Of a DNA stretch of 64,000 nucleotides, positions 33,250-43,472 are shown piece after piece. The notes under the pieces are model-generated. The model was not told the origin of the DNA. It searched no databases and saw nothing but the letters and a program-made list of their open reading frames with translations. Each line of letters opens with the position of its first letter. Within the stretch, counting starts at the first letter, position 1. The DNA lies in NCBI GenBank assembly GCA_016716905.1, contig JADJUS010000004.1, positions 806,001 to 870,000 of the forward strand, in the 5' to 3' direction. The translations under genes were made by a program, and so were the position numbers. The DNA is from Acidobacteriota bacterium (GTDB lineage Bacteria > Acidobacteriota > Vicinamibacteria > Vicinamibacterales > SCN-69-37).

Positions 33250-35079
33250 ATGCGCGCGACGCCACGGGCCCCAAAGCGAGGCGCCAGACAATCAGCACCA
33301 TCTCAGTCGTCCAACCGGACGTGGCTTGTGTTCGTCGTGCTCGTCGCCATCACCGTGCTGGCCTACGCGCCGGTCTGGAACGGCGGGATGTTGTGGGATG
33401 ACGATGCGCATGTGACACGGAGTGCGCTGCGATCGGTCGAAGGGTTATGGCGCATCTGGTTTGAGGTGGGCGCCACCCAGCAGTACTACCCCGTGCTGCA
33501 CTCCACATTCTGGGCCCTGCATCGCGTCTTCGGAGACCAGACGCTTGGCTATCACCTGGTGAATGCCACGCTTCACGGGTTGTCCGCAGGTCTCTTCGTC
33601 GTGCTCCTGCGCCGGCTTCAGGTGCCAGGCGCCATTCTGGCGGGCGTGGTCTTCGCCCTGCACCCGGTGCATGTGGAATCAGTCGCGTGGATCACCGAAC
33701 TGAAGAACACGCTGTCGGGATTCTGGTATCTCGGCGCGGCACTCGTGTATCTGCGTTTCGATACGGAACGCCGAGGGGCGCTGTACGCCGGTGCGCTGTT
33801 GCTGTTTGTGCTCGCGGTGCTGACGAAGTCGGTGACGGTGACGCTGCCGGCCGCGATTCTTGTGGTGCTGTGGTGGCAACGCGGCTCACTCCGGTGGCGG
33901 GAGGATGTCGCCCCGCTCGTGCCTTTCTTTGTGATCGGCATTGCCGCAGGCTTTGGGACGATCTGGGTCGAGCGCGAGTACATCGGGGCTTCGGGTCCAG
34001 CCTTCGATTTCAGTTTCATTGAACGTGGTTTGATCGCGGGTCGCGCCCTTGTGTTTTATGTCGCGACGCTGCTGTGGCCAGTGAACCTGACGTTTGTATA
34101 CCCGCGCTGGGATGTCAGCCAGTCTGTGTGGTGGCAGTACCTCTTTCCGTTGGCTGTGCTGATTGTGCTGGCGTGGTGCTGGAGTGTGCGAACGCGCACA
34201 CGGGCGCCGCTCGTCGTCGCGCTCCTGTTCGCGGGCACCTTGTTTCCGGCGCTGGGCTTCTTCAACGTCTACCCGTTCATCTTTTCGTTTGTGGCCGATC
34301 ACTTTCAGTACCTCGCCAGCCTGAGCCTGATCGCCGGCGCGGCCGCGGGACTGGCCACGTTGTCTGGAGGGTGGAGGTCCGGCCAGCCATGGCGAGGGCC
34401 CGCCTGCATCGTGGCAATCGCAGCAGTGCTCGCGACAATGACGTGGCGTCAGAGCCGCGAGTACGTCGGCGCCGAGGTTCTGTATGCCGCAACCATCGAG
34501 AAGAATCCCGATGCCTGGATGGCGCACCTGAACCTGGGATGGTTGCGGCTTCAGCGAGGGGAACTTGAGGCCGCTGTCCGCGACACCGAGACCGCGCTTC
34601 GCCTCGAGCCGAACCTTCCGCAGGGCCACAACAATCTCGGCAGTGCGCTTCGAAGCCTCGCGCGGTTTGATGCGGCTGAGCGTGCGTACCGCGAGGCGCT
34701 GCGCCTGAAGCCCGACGACCTGGACACGCGCTATAACCTCGGCCTGGTCCTGATCGATCTCGGCCGGCCCGGTGAGGCCACCGGTCACATCCAGGCCTAT
34801 CTTCTTCAGCATCCCGAAGATGCCGCGGCCTATGGCCAGCTTGGAGACGCCCATCAGTCGATGAACCGTCTCGGTGATGCGATTGTGGCGTATCGCGCAT
34901 CGATCAAGATCAATCCGCGCGACGCCCGCGTGCGCACCAACCTTGGAAGCGCACTGGGCCGGGAGGGGCGCCTGCCCGAAGCGATCGCTGAATTCACCGA
35001 AGCGTTGAGGCTGGATCCGACCTACGAGCCCGCCGCAAGAAACCTCGCCCTCGCCCGCTCACGCCTTGGCGGGGGATAA
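33250..35079 (+). CDS. polytopic membrane protein with C-terminal TPR repeats
   Basis: A 609-residue protein. Residues 1-400 contain about ten hydrophobic helices with GGMLWDDDAHVTR near residue 40, a GT-C-like first-loop DD motif. Residues 410-605 hold five or six tetratricopeptide repeats (for example WMAHLNLGWLRLQRGELEAA, YNLGLVLIDLGRPGEA, VRTNLGSALGREGRLPEA). TMTC-type O-mannosyltransferases share this layout, so glycosyl transfer is possible; it is unproven. Divergent from the ATPase operon 67 bp away. Confidence 0.7.
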   Translation: MRATPRAPKRGARQSAPSQSSNRTWLVFVVLVAITVLAYAPVWNGGMLWDDDAHVTRSALRSVEGLWRIWFEVGATQQYYPVLHSTFWALHRVFGDQTLGYHLVNATLHGLSAGLFVVLLRRLQVPGAILAGVVFALHPVHVESVAWITELKNTLSGFWYLGAALVYLRFDTERRGALYAGALLLFVLAVLTKSVTVTLPAAILVVLWWQRGSLRWREDVAPLVPFFVIGIAAGFGTIWVEREYIGASGPAFDFSFIERGLIAGRALVFYVATLLWPVNLTFVYPRWDVSQSVWWQYLFPLAVLIVLAWCWSVRTRTRAPLVVALLFAGTLFPALGFFNVYPFIFSFVADHFQYLASLSLIAGAAAGLATLSGGWRSGQPWRGPACIVAIAAVLATMTWRQSREYVGAEVLYAATIEKNPDAWMAHLNLGWLRLQRGELEAAVRDTETALRLEPNLPQGHNNLGSALRSLARFDAAERAYREALRLKPDDLDTRYNLGLVLIDLGRPGEATGHIQAYLLQHPEDAAAYGQLGDAHQSMNRLGDAIVAYRASIKINPRDARVRTNLGSALGREGRLPEAIAEFTEALRLDPTYEPAARNLALARSRLGGG

Positions 35080-35091
35080 CGCGTTCCGGAG

Positions 35092-35113
35092 GGCATGGGC
35101 TTCAGCCCGTGCC
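35092..35113. terminator. hairpin between convergent genes
   Basis: A 10-bp stem (ggcatgggct / agcccgtgcc, one G-T pair) with a 2-nt loop, overlapping the last bases of the zinc-finger gene. Same style as the hairpin at 10050; no T-run. Confidence 0.4.
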
Positions 35114-35635
35114 GCACGCCGCGCGCAGGTCCTCGATATCCGCGTCACTCAACTCGGGCGAAAAGTGACGCACGCGTTCGATGATGTCCGGGGTCTCCAG
35201 GTAGCTCTGGACGCATCCCGCGTGGATGTACCCCGACGGCACAAACCGCCCATCGTCGTAAAAGACCAGAGCAATGCGCCATGTGTCTTTCGCGATCAGC
35301 TCCTTGCAGGCGCGGCACGTCGCACGGCCTGACGACGCGCGGCCGGCGGTGCTGACGCGGGGGAGCCGCCGATGGGTGACGCCCAACTGCGCCTGATCGC
35401 GCAGGTGGTCGGCGCCCGCGATGGGGTCCGTGGCCGCGGCCAGCGTCTCGAGAAACGCCTCGGGCCGCCGGTAGGCGGCGCACACCAGATGGAACCAGTG
35501 CGTCATCTCACCTTCGCCCTCGGCAAACGGGTTGGGAAGGCGCTCCCCGAAGCGAAGCTCGCCCTTGGGGATCTTCACGCCGCAGCCGCGACAGGCGGCA
35601 CGGCCACTTGGGGATAGCTCAAAAACGTGCGGCAT
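35102..35635 (-). CDS. protein with two PARP-type zinc fingers
   Basis: A 177-residue protein from ATG 35633-35635 (MPHVFELSPSGRAACRG). Two zf-PARP-like modules are seen: the first RAACRGCGVKIPKGELRFGE with THWFHLVCAAYRRPEAFL (CxxC and HxxC), the second RATCRACKELIAKDTWRIAL with YIHAGCVQSYL. In eukaryotes this finger recognises DNA breaks in PARP1 and DNA ligase III. There is no catalytic domain. In a bacterium it may bind damaged DNA as a small accessory protein; partners are not evident from neighbours, which are transport and hydrolase genes. Confidence 0.7.
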   Translation of the reverse strand: MPHVFELSPSGRAACRGCGVKIPKGELRFGERLPNPFAEGEGEMTHWFHLVCAAYRRPEAFLETLAAATDPIAGADHLRDQAQLGVTHRRLPRVSTAGRASSGRATCRACKELIAKDTWRIALVFYDDGRFVPSGYIHAGCVQSYLETPDIIERVRHFSPELSDADIEDLRAACGTG

Positions 35636-35721
35636 GGGTACTGTGGCGCAGTGTATCGCGAGGGTGCCCTCAGCCATCCTGATTCGCACACATTCCGGTA
35701 AACTGTCGCCCGAGGTTCCCC

Positions 35722-38700
35722 ATGTCTGCTCGATCCAGCCGTCTCCTTCTTACTCTCTGCGCACTGGTGACCATGTCCGTCGCCATGTTCGCGATCCCGA
35801 TTACGTCGTCATTCGATACGGCCCCGGCTGTGAATGCCGCCGCACCTGAAGACGGTGAGATGTTTCAAGGACGCGGTGGCGGAGGCGGCGGCGCGCAGAT
35901 TCAGGCGGTGGACCCGCTGAAGTTCCGCTACATGGGACCGGCGCCGGCAGGCCGCATTGCCTCAGTCGTGGGTGTGCCGGGTGACCCCACCACGTACTAT
36001 CTTGGCAACGCGTCAGGTGGCATCTGGAAGTCCACAGACAGCGGCGCCACCTTCGTGCCTGTGTTCGACGACATGCCGGTGCAGGCCATCGGCGCACTGG
36101 CACTGTCATCCTCCGATCACAATCAGGTGTGGGCCGGCACGGGCGAAGGCTGGGTGATTCGTCCCAGTGACGTCATGGGCGACGGCGTCTACAAGTCGAT
36201 TGACGCGGGTGCGACGTGGACGCACATGGGACTGAAAGATACGGGGCGCATTGGCCGTGTCATCGTGCACCCCACGGATCCCAACATCGTGTACGTCTGC
36301 GCGGTGGGGCGCGCGACCGGCCCACAGCAGGAGCGGGGCGTCTTCAAGACGGTTGATGGCGGCAAGTCCTGGACGCATTCATTGTTCGTGAACCAGGACA
36401 CGGGATGCTCCGGCCTGTCCATGGATGCGAAGAACCCGAACATCCTCATTGCGGGAAGCTGGCAGCTGGTGCAGCGCACCTGGCAGCAGTACAGCGGCGG
36501 GCCCGGCAGCGCGGTCTACATCACCAAAGATGCTGGCGCCACCTGGAAGAAGGTTGAGAACGGCATGCCGCGCTCGCCGGTGGGCAAGATCGACGTCGCG
36601 ATTGCGCCGTCGGATTCCAATCGCATGTATGCCCTGATCCAGACGGCCGACCAGGGTTCGCTCTGGCGGTCTGACGACGGAGGCACGTCGTTCAAGGTGG
36701 TGAGCTGGGACCGGTCGCTCATCGGCCGCGCGGGCTATTACATCCGCCTTGGCGTGAATCCACAGAATCCAGACGATGTCATCGTCATGAACAGCGGGTT
36801 TCACCGGTCGAGTGACGGTGGAAAGCTGTTCCCCGGCAGCGGTGGCTGCGGCGACTGCCACGATGTCTGGTTCGATCCCACTGACGGCACACGCTATGTG
36901 CTGACCGACGATGGCGGGGCCACGATCTTCACGTCCGCCGGCTCTCGCGGCGTGCGATTGCCAAATGGCCAGATGTATCACGTGGCCGTAGACAACCGCG
37001 TGCCCTACTGGATCTACAGCAACCGGCAGGACGACGGCACCATGCGTGGGCCGAGCACGAGTCCGGAGCAGACGGGCAATGGCCGACTCGGCGGTCCGGA
37101 GCCTGTGGCACCGGCAGCGGCACCGGGTCGCGGCGGTGGTGGTGGCGGGGGGCGTGGCGGTCGCGCGGGAGGACCGGCGTGGGACACGTATCTGGGTGGA
37201 TGCGAGTCTGGCTTCACGCAACCGCAGCCCGACAACGCCGACATCGTCTGGGGTTCCTGCTACGGCAACAAGCTGACGCGGTTTGATGCGCGTCAGGGCA
37301 CGGCGCGATCGGTCTCGCCGAGCATGATCACGTTCGACTCGGCGCCGAACCTCTCGAAGCATCGGTGCCACTGGACGGCCCCGGTCGCGTTCGACCAGTT
37401 TGAGCCGACCACGGTGTACTACGGGTGCGAAGTCATCTTCAAGACCAGCAACGAAGGGCAGAGCTGGGTGGAAATCAGCCCCGACTTGTCCACACGCGAT
37501 CCGCGGCTGATCGTCGCGTCCGGCGGTGTGGTGCAGGACAACCTTGGGCAGTACGCCGGCGCCACGGTGTATGCCATCGCGTCATCGCCTCGTGAGCGCG
37601 GCCTGCTCTGGGCCGGTACCAATGACGGCAAGGTCTGGTACACGCGCAACGGTGGCGGCAACTGGGTCGATGTGAGCGCGAACCTGAAAGGGATGCCGGA
37701 CCTCGGCACGATCACGCAGATCTGGCCCTCCACGTTTGATGCGGCCACGGCGATTGTGACGGTGGACGGACACGTCAATGACAACCGTCGCCCCTACATC
37801 TTCAAGACCACCGACTACGGTGCCACGTGGTCTTCGGTCGTGGGCGATCTGCCCACGGGGCATCCGCTCGACTACGTGTTGTCCACGATCGAAAACTCGA
37901 ACCGCCCCGGGATGCTTTTTGCCGGCACCGGTCGCGCGTTTTATTACTCGATGGACAACGGCGCGCATTGGACGCGGTTCAAGGAAGGCCTGCCGGCATC
38001 GCCTGTGACCTGGGTGGTGTATGAGCCGAGGTACCACGATGTGGTGCTTTCCACGTATGGCCGGGGCCTGTACATCCTGCCGGACATCACCGTGCTTGAG
38101 CAGACGGGCCAGCCCACCGCGCCCCCGGCCACAAAGCTCTTCACGCCGCGCGCCGGGTTCCGCCAGGCGCGGGCGGGATCGGCAGACTTCACCTTCTCGC
38201 TGGCTGCGGCCCCGACAGGGCCGGTCAAAATGGAGATTCTCAACAGCGTCGGTGAAGTCATCCGGACGCAGTCCATTGCCGGTGGCCGCGCGGGGCTGAA
38301 CCGCGTGTCGTGGAACCTGCAGTACGAGCCCGCGAAAATGGTGGAGATCCGCACCACGCCGCGAGAGAACCAGTACATCTGGGAAGAGCCCGACTTCTCT
38401 GGCAAGGAAGTGCGCATGGTCATGCACTGGGGAATCAGTGCCACCACCGGCACGCCCATCGCTGCACCTGGAAAGTACTCCGTGCGGTTGACGCTGAACG
38501 GCCAGTCGTTTACCGAGCCTTTTGAAGTGTTGAAGGACCCCGCGATCAAGGCGTCGAATGCCGATCTGGTGGAATCCACCGCCATGCAGATTCGCATCCG
38601 CGACGCGATCTCCACTACGTCGGGTGTGGTGAATCAGCTCGAGATCACGCGAAAGCAGATTGAAGATCTGCTCAAACAGAATCGCGGCAAGGACGAGATC

Positions 38701-39036
38701 GAGAAGCCCCTGATGGATCTCGATACCGTGCTCTTCGGCACCGAGCTTCGCCTGGTGACCCGCCAGGACCTTCGCAGCGACGACAAATACTTCGCCGACG
38801 CGTACAAGGTCTACATGAACTTGCTCTGGCTCGGTGGGGCTGTTGGCCTCGGCGCCGGCGACGAGGCGGGCGCGGCAGACTACAAACCGCGTGATGTGGC
38901 GTACGACATCCTGGCCGATCAACTGCAGCAACTGGCCGATGCGCAGGCTGCGTTCGACAAGCACATCGCGGTGGACGTGCCGGCGTTTAACAAGACGATG
39001 GCGGGCAAGATCCCCGCGATTCGGATTTCGAAGTAG
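35722..39036 (+). CDS. secreted VPS10/sortilin-like glycosyl hydrolase family protein
   Basis: A 1104-residue exported protein with signal peptide MSARSSRLLLTLCALVTMSV. Residues 60-800 hold multiple BNR/Asp-box beta-propeller repeats (GNASGGIWKSTDSGATFVPV, GDGVYKSIDAGATWTHM, FKTVDGGKSWTHS). Two glycine-arginine-rich linkers occur, about residue 50 and about residues 460-485. The C-terminal region after residue 830 is an alpha/beta accessory part. Such proteins are abundant in Acidobacteriota and annotated as sortilin-like hydrolases; substrate unknown. It is convergent with the regulator at 39047, 10 bp away. Confidence 0.8.
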   Translation: MSARSSRLLLTLCALVTMSVAMFAIPITSSFDTAPAVNAAAPEDGEMFQGRGGGGGGAQIQAVDPLKFRYMGPAPAGRIASVVGVPGDPTTYYLGNASGGIWKSTDSGATFVPVFDDMPVQAIGALALSSSDHNQVWAGTGEGWVIRPSDVMGDGVYKSIDAGATWTHMGLKDTGRIGRVIVHPTDPNIVYVCAVGRATGPQQERGVFKTVDGGKSWTHSLFVNQDTGCSGLSMDAKNPNILIAGSWQLVQRTWQQYSGGPGSAVYITKDAGATWKKVENGMPRSPVGKIDVAIAPSDSNRMYALIQTADQGSLWRSDDGGTSFKVVSWDRSLIGRAGYYIRLGVNPQNPDDVIVMNSGFHRSSDGGKLFPGSGGCGDCHDVWFDPTDGTRYVLTDDGGATIFTSAGSRGVRLPNGQMYHVAVDNRVPYWIYSNRQDDGTMRGPSTSPEQTGNGRLGGPEPVAPAAAPGRGGGGGGGRGGRAGGPAWDTYLGGCESGFTQPQPDNADIVWGSCYGNKLTRFDARQGTARSVSPSMITFDSAPNLSKHRCHWTAPVAFDQFEPTTVYYGCEVIFKTSNEGQSWVEISPDLSTRDPRLIVASGGVVQDNLGQYAGATVYAIASSPRERGLLWAGTNDGKVWYTRNGGGNWVDVSANLKGMPDLGTITQIWPSTFDAATAIVTVDGHVNDNRRPYIFKTTDYGATWSSVVGDLPTGHPLDYVLSTIENSNRPGMLFAGTGRAFYYSMDNGAHWTRFKEGLPASPVTWVVYEPRYHDVVLSTYGRGLYILPDITVLEQTGQPTAPPATKLFTPRAGFRQARAGSADFTFSLAAAPTGPVKMEILNSVGEVIRTQSIAGGRAGLNRVSWNLQYEPAKMVEIRTTPRENQYIWEEPDFSGKEVRMVMHWGISATTGTPIAAPGKYSVRLTLNGQSFTEPFEVLKDPAIKASNADLVESTAMQIRIRDAISTTSGVVNQLEITRKQIEDLLKQNRGKDEIEKPLMDLDTVLFGTELRLVTRQDLRSDDKYFADAYKVYMNLLWLGGAVGLGAGDEAGAADYKPRDVAYDILADQLQQLADAQAAFDKHIAVDVPAFNKTMAGKIPAIRISK

Positions 39037-39046
39037 CGGCCGGCGC

Positions 39047-40957
39047 TCACCGCCGAGGATCGAGGCCCATCCGTGCCACCAGTGCGGTGAAGCGCGGATC
39101 GGGCCGTGCGCAGTCGAGGATCGGATCCACGGCCATGAAGATGACCCGTGAATCGCGTTCCTCGATCGCGCGCTCAAGCCGGGCGATCGCGTCGTCCATA
39201 CGTCCGCCGCACGCCAGGGCGCCGGCGATGATGGTGTGGGCCGGGCGCACGGGATCGGTGCCGGTCAGTTGCGCCAGCAACGGCTCCGCCTCCGCCCGGC
39301 GGTTGGCCATCGAGAGGATATAGACACGGTACGCGGCAGCTTGAATGGCGGTCTGTGTTCGTCCTGTGCCTCGGTCCAGCGTCGTCAGCGCCTGGTCAAA
39401 GCGCCCCTTGCGGGCCTGTGCGAGCGCCATGGCCAGATACACCTGCTGGCTCGTCACACCCATCTCAATCGGCGACTTACGCAACTGCGCGATGGCATCG
39501 TCGTACCGCCGCGCCATGAGCAGCAACATACCGTAGTAGAGGTTCAGGCGTGGAGACGACGGGTCCACCTCAAGGGCGAACCGAATCTCCGAGATGGCGG
39601 CATCGTGCCGGCCGTTGGCGCTGAGCAACAGCGAGTACCAGAAGTGCGGCTCGGCATCGTACGGCGCGCGGGTGATGGCCGCTTTGAACTCGCGCTCGGC
39701 GGCCGGCCAGTCCCAACTGCGGACGACCGCGACACGGCCAAGCACCGTGTGGGGTTCAGCCAGCGTGTCGTTGAGCGCGAGCGCGCGATGGGCGGCCGCT
39801 TCGCCACGAGCGTACTTCTCGGCGGTGCCGGCGATGTTGAGCGGCAGCGTGAGGTACGCCGAAAGACCGGCAAAGGCATCGGCATAGTCGGGTGAGAGGT
39901 CGGTGGCCCGCGTGAAGTCCACCACCGCCTGCTCCACATCACGGGCCGTCATCTGGCTGGCCGAACTGCGCGCACGCAGATACGCGGCGTAGGCCTCGGG
40001 CGTCGCCGCGGGAGTGCGCGTCACGGCCGCTCGCTCGGCTTCTGTCGCGGTGGGTTCCAGGATGCGCGCCACATTGTCGGCAATCACGCCTTGGGCCAGA
40101 GCCATTTCGGGCAGGGTCGTGGTGGAGGACCAGTCCCACAGCCGCGTGCCGTCCGCCACCCTCACGAGGGTGGCGCCGATCTGGATGCTGTCGCCCGTGC
40201 GCCGCAGTGTGCCATGCAGCACCGCGTCCACCTGGAGCGCGCGCCCCGCCTCGAGCGGGTCTTGGGTGATATCGCCGTACTTCACGGTCGAAGACAAGGG
40301 GCGGACGATGACCTGTTGGAGGTAGAGAAGGCGACCCGCGACCGCGGCGGCAAGTCCCGGTCCGAGGTATTCGTCTCCGGCCTCGGCGCCAGGCGATGCG
40401 AAAGGCAGGACGGCCAGAGCCTGTGCTTCTCCAGGAACCACCACGGTTCCGTAGCGCGTGGTTGGCACGTACGACAACGTCAGAAGTCCAAGCACAACAG
40501 CGAGGAGCGCTCCTGCCATCGGGCTGATGGGCCGGGCGCGCCTGACAGCTGGCAGAGTGTGTGCGGGCGGCGGGCTCGGAGTCTGAGCAACCTGAGCGGG
40601 AACTGATGCGGCGGCTGGGACCTGGACTGCGCCGGTCGTCACCTCGGCCACAAAGGTGTAGCCGCGACGCGGGACAGTCCGGATGTATTCGCCCTCATCG
40701 TCGGCCGCGCCCAGCGCTTTGCGCAACGTGAAGATGTTGACGGCGAGGTTGCCCTCTTCGACGAAGGTGTCGGGCCACACTCGCGCCAGCAACTCGCTCT
40801 TTTCCACGAGCTGGCCCGCCGACTCGACCAGCACCAGCAGGACCTCAACGGCCTTGGGTGGCAGCGGCACCATCGCGCCCTCACGCAGGAGCACCCGCTT
40901 GACGGCATCAAGCCGGTAGGGGCCGAAATCGTATAAACCGTGGCCGGGCAAGGACAT
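39047..40957 (-). CDS. CadC-like winged-helix regulator with TPR domain
   Basis: A 636-residue protein. Residues 8-105 are an OmpR/PhoB-type winged-helix DNA-binding domain (YDFGPYRLDAVKRVLL, then VNIFTLRKALGAADDE and YIRTVPRRGYTFVAEV). A transmembrane helix (MAGALLAVVLGLLTLSYVPT) lies near residue 150. Then a TolB-like amino-terminal domain (LAVLPFASPGAEAGDEYLGP) and about seven TPR repeats. This is the CadC-type one-component membrane regulator common in Acidobacteriota. Targets are unknown; the gene is divergent from the DUF2541 gene (122 bp apart). Confidence 0.85.
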   Translation of the reverse strand: MSLPGHGLYDFGPYRLDAVKRVLLREGAMVPLPPKAVEVLLVLVESAGQLVEKSELLARVWPDTFVEEGNLAVNIFTLRKALGAADDEGEYIRTVPRRGYTFVAEVTTGAVQVPAAASVPAQVAQTPSPPPAHTLPAVRRARPISPMAGALLAVVLGLLTLSYVPTTRYGTVVVPGEAQALAVLPFASPGAEAGDEYLGPGLAAAVAGRLLYLQQVIVRPLSSTVKYGDITQDPLEAGRALQVDAVLHGTLRRTGDSIQIGATLVRVADGTRLWDWSSTTTLPEMALAQGVIADNVARILEPTATEAERAAVTRTPAATPEAYAAYLRARSSASQMTARDVEQAVVDFTRATDLSPDYADAFAGLSAYLTLPLNIAGTAEKYARGEAAAHRALALNDTLAEPHTVLGRVAVVRSWDWPAAEREFKAAITRAPYDAEPHFWYSLLLSANGRHDAAISEIRFALEVDPSSPRLNLYYGMLLLMARRYDDAIAQLRKSPIEMGVTSQQVYLAMALAQARKGRFDQALTTLDRGTGRTQTAIQAAAYRVYILSMANRRAEAEPLLAQLTGTDPVRPAHTIIAGALACGGRMDDAIARLERAIEERDSRVIFMAVDPILDCARPDPRFTALVARMGLDPRR

Positions 40958-41079
40958 AGCTGGCTAAATAAATCCTTAATATCAATCCAACGCCAGCCTA
41001 AGGACTTGCCGGCGGAGTGTGCAGCATTCTAGCGCCCGATCAGGCCGAATGAGTCATCGGTCTTCAAAGGGGCACAGGC

Positions 41080-41496
41080 ATGCGGAAGCGACAGTTGATG
41101 GCAGTGGTGGTGGTGATGGCCGGCGTTCTCGTCGGTGCGTGCGCGACGTACGCGCAAGGGGGACGAGGGCCGAACTGGGTGTTGTTGGGCGAGCGGGTGG
41201 TCACCGACAGAGCCGACCGGGACACGATCAGGGTGACTGGCGACCGGGGGTCGTTCACGGCGGTGAAGTTCGAAGTCCGTCGTCGCGCCGTGGACTTCCA
41301 CCGGGTGGTGATTCACTTTGCCAACGGCGAGGACCAGAATGTCGAACTCCGCAACTCCATCCGAGCCGGCGGTGAGACGCGGGTGATCGACATTGACGGC
41401 GGCAGCCGGATCATCACGTCGATCGATTTCTGGTACGACGCCAAGACGCTTGGCCGCGGGAACTCAGCCACGGTGCGGTCGCTCGGGCGGCACTGA
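41080..41496 (+). CDS. DUF2541-like secreted protein
   Basis: A 138-residue protein with an N-terminal signal (MRKRQLMAVVVVMAGVLVGA). The mature part matches DUF2541: WVLLGERVVTDRADRDTIRV, then IDIDGGSRIITSIDFWYDAK. The Cys at residue 21 could be a lipobox (VGAC). Function unknown. It lies 31 bp before the formate dehydrogenase operon but has no evident link with it. Confidence 0.68.
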   Translation: MRKRQLMAVVVVMAGVLVGACATYAQGGRGPNWVLLGERVVTDRADRDTIRVTGDRGSFTAVKFEVRRRAVDFHRVVIHFANGEDQNVELRNSIRAGGETRVIDIDGGSRIITSIDFWYDAKTLGRGNSATVRSLGRH

Positions 41497-41527
41497 GACG
41501 GCGGGGCGCCCATGTTAAGCTCCCCGA

Positions 41528-43471
41528 ATGGGAGCAAAATACACGCGACTGACGCAGCCGCTCGTGCGTGAGCACGGCAAGTTGCGCGAAGCCTCATGGG
41601 ACGAAGCGCTGGACCGCGCGGCGGATGGATTCCGCCGTGTCACCAGTGCGCACGGACCGTGGAGCTTCGGGATGTTCAGTTGTTCCAAGGCCTCAAACGA
41701 AGTGAACTATCTGGCGCAGAAGTTCACCCGCGGGGTCCTGGGCAGCAACAACATCGACAGTTGCAACAGAACTTGACACGCCCCCAGCGTCGTCGGTCTG
41801 ACGACGGTGTTCGGGGCGGGTGGCGGCACGAGCGCATACCGGGAGATCGAGGAGACAGACCTCATCGTGCTCTGGGGATCCAACGCTCGTGAGACGCACC
41901 CGATCTTCTTCCACCATCTCTTGAAGGGGAAGCAGGGCGGGGCGCGGATGTTCGCCATCGATCCGCGACGGACCAGTTCCGTCGCGTGGGCCGACGTGTG
42001 GATGGGCCTTGAAGTGGGATCGGACGTGGCACTGGCGAATACGATCGGGCGCGAAATCATCGCAGCCGGGTTGTGCAACACCGCGTTCATCGAGCGGGCG
42101 ACGTCAGGGTTCGAGGCCTACAAGGCCGCCGTCGAGATCTACACGCTGGAGCACGGCGAGAAGGTGACCGGCGTGAAGGCGGAAGACATTCGTGATCTGG
42201 CCCATTCGTATGCGCGGGCGGATCGCGCCCAGATTTGCTGGACGCTGGGGATTACCGAACATCACAACGCCGTGGACAACGTGTTTGCCATCATCAACCT
42301 GTCGCTCCTGACCGGCCACGTCGGCCGGTGGGGGTCGGGACTTGTCCCCCTGCGCGGCCAGAACAATGTGCAGGGCGGCGGCGACATGGGCGCCATCCCG
42401 AACAAGTTCGTCGGCGGTCAGGACGTGGAAGACCCGGTGCTGCGCGCGATGTTCGAGAAGGAATACGGCAGCACGATCCCCGACAAGAAGGGCTGGCACC
42501 TGAGCCAGATGTTCGAGGCGATGGAGCACGGCGAGCTGAAGACGGTGTTCGTGCTGGGTGAAAACCCGATGCAGTCGGAGGCCGACGCGAAGCGGACGCG
42601 ACGGCTGCTCGAAGGCCTGGAGCACCTGGTGGTGCAGGACATTTTCCTGACGAAAACCGCCGAGGTGGCGGATGTCGTGTTGCCGGCGGCCGCGTCGTGG
42701 TGCGAGTCGGAAGGCACGGTCACCAGTAGCGAGCGTCGCGTGCAGCGGGTGCGCAAGGCCCTTGAGCCACCGGGGCAGGCGAAGGACGACATCGACATCC
42801 TGACGGCGCTGGCGAAGCGGCTCGGGAGGGATTGGGGCGCGCCGACGGCTGCCGAGGTGTGGGAAGAAGTTCGACGGCTGTCGCCTTGGCACGGAGGCAT
42901 GAGTTACGAACGCCTTGAGCAGCTCAACGGGCTGCAGTGGCCCTGCCCGACTGACGATCACCCCGGCAGCCCGACGTTGCACATGCGGTTATGGGACGAG
43001 CCGCTCTCCGGTCCTCGCGCGCCCTTCCAGGTGGTGCATCACTCGCCGCCCGTGGACGTGCTCACCGAAGAGTTCCCGCTGCGGCTGACCACCGGGCGCA
43101 GGCTGGAGTCATTCAATACGGGCGTGATGACGGGCGGCTACACATCGCCGCTGCGGCACGGCGAACGCATAGAGCTTTCGCCCGAAGACGCCGAGCGCCT
43201 GCAGATGACCGCAGGGGAAGTGGTGCGGATTGTCTCTCGACGTGGCTCTGTGGAAGCACAGGTAAAGATCGATCCGGGTCTGCGGCCGGGGCTGACGTTC
43301 ATGACGCTGCACTTCCCGGACGAGGTGGAAACGAACATCCTCACCATTGACGCGGTGGATCCGAAGTCGGGCACCGCCGAGTTCAAAGCGGCGGCCGTGC
43401 GGGTGGAGAAGATCGTGCCCGTGCAGGCGCCCGAGCCAGTCGGCGCCGGCGCCGCCGGAGGGAAACGCTGA
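41528..43471 (+). CDS. fdhA: selenocysteine formate dehydrogenase catalytic subunit (molybdopterin part)
   Basis: A 647-residue frame read through an in-frame TGA at 41774-41776. The context NNIDSCNRT-[Sec]-HAPSVVGLTTVF is the FdhA active-site sequence, with selenocysteine at residue 83, followed by a bacterial SECIS-like hairpin. Motifs of the molybdopterin/tungsten fold follow: WGSNARETHPIF, GITEHHNAVDN, GQNNVQGGGDMG and FVLGENPMQSEADA. The N-terminal Fe4S4 domain is missing here and is encoded at the end of the third gene in the operon. Oxidises formate to CO2 or the reverse; electrons pass to the diaphorase subunit. Confidence 0.88.
41774..41820 (+). promoter_or_regulatory. SECIS-like element for UGA recoding
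   Basis: Directly after the UGA, GTCGTC (41789-41794) pairs with GACGAC (41800-41805) around a GGTCT loop, similar to the loop of the E. coli fdhF SECIS. The apical loop is 12 nt after the UGA, in the usual range for bacterial SelB recognition. sel genes are not in the window. Confidence 0.8.
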
Positions 43472-43472
43472 C

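Noticed and set aside
37582..39177. 531-residue minus-strand frame within the VPS10-like gene
   Set aside because: The plus strand shows repeated Asp-box motifs; the antisense frame has none.
41774..41776. TGA as a premature stop making fdhA a pseudogene
   Set aside because: The frame continues without gap, the flanks match the FdhA selenocysteine site exactly, and a SECIS-like hairpin follows.
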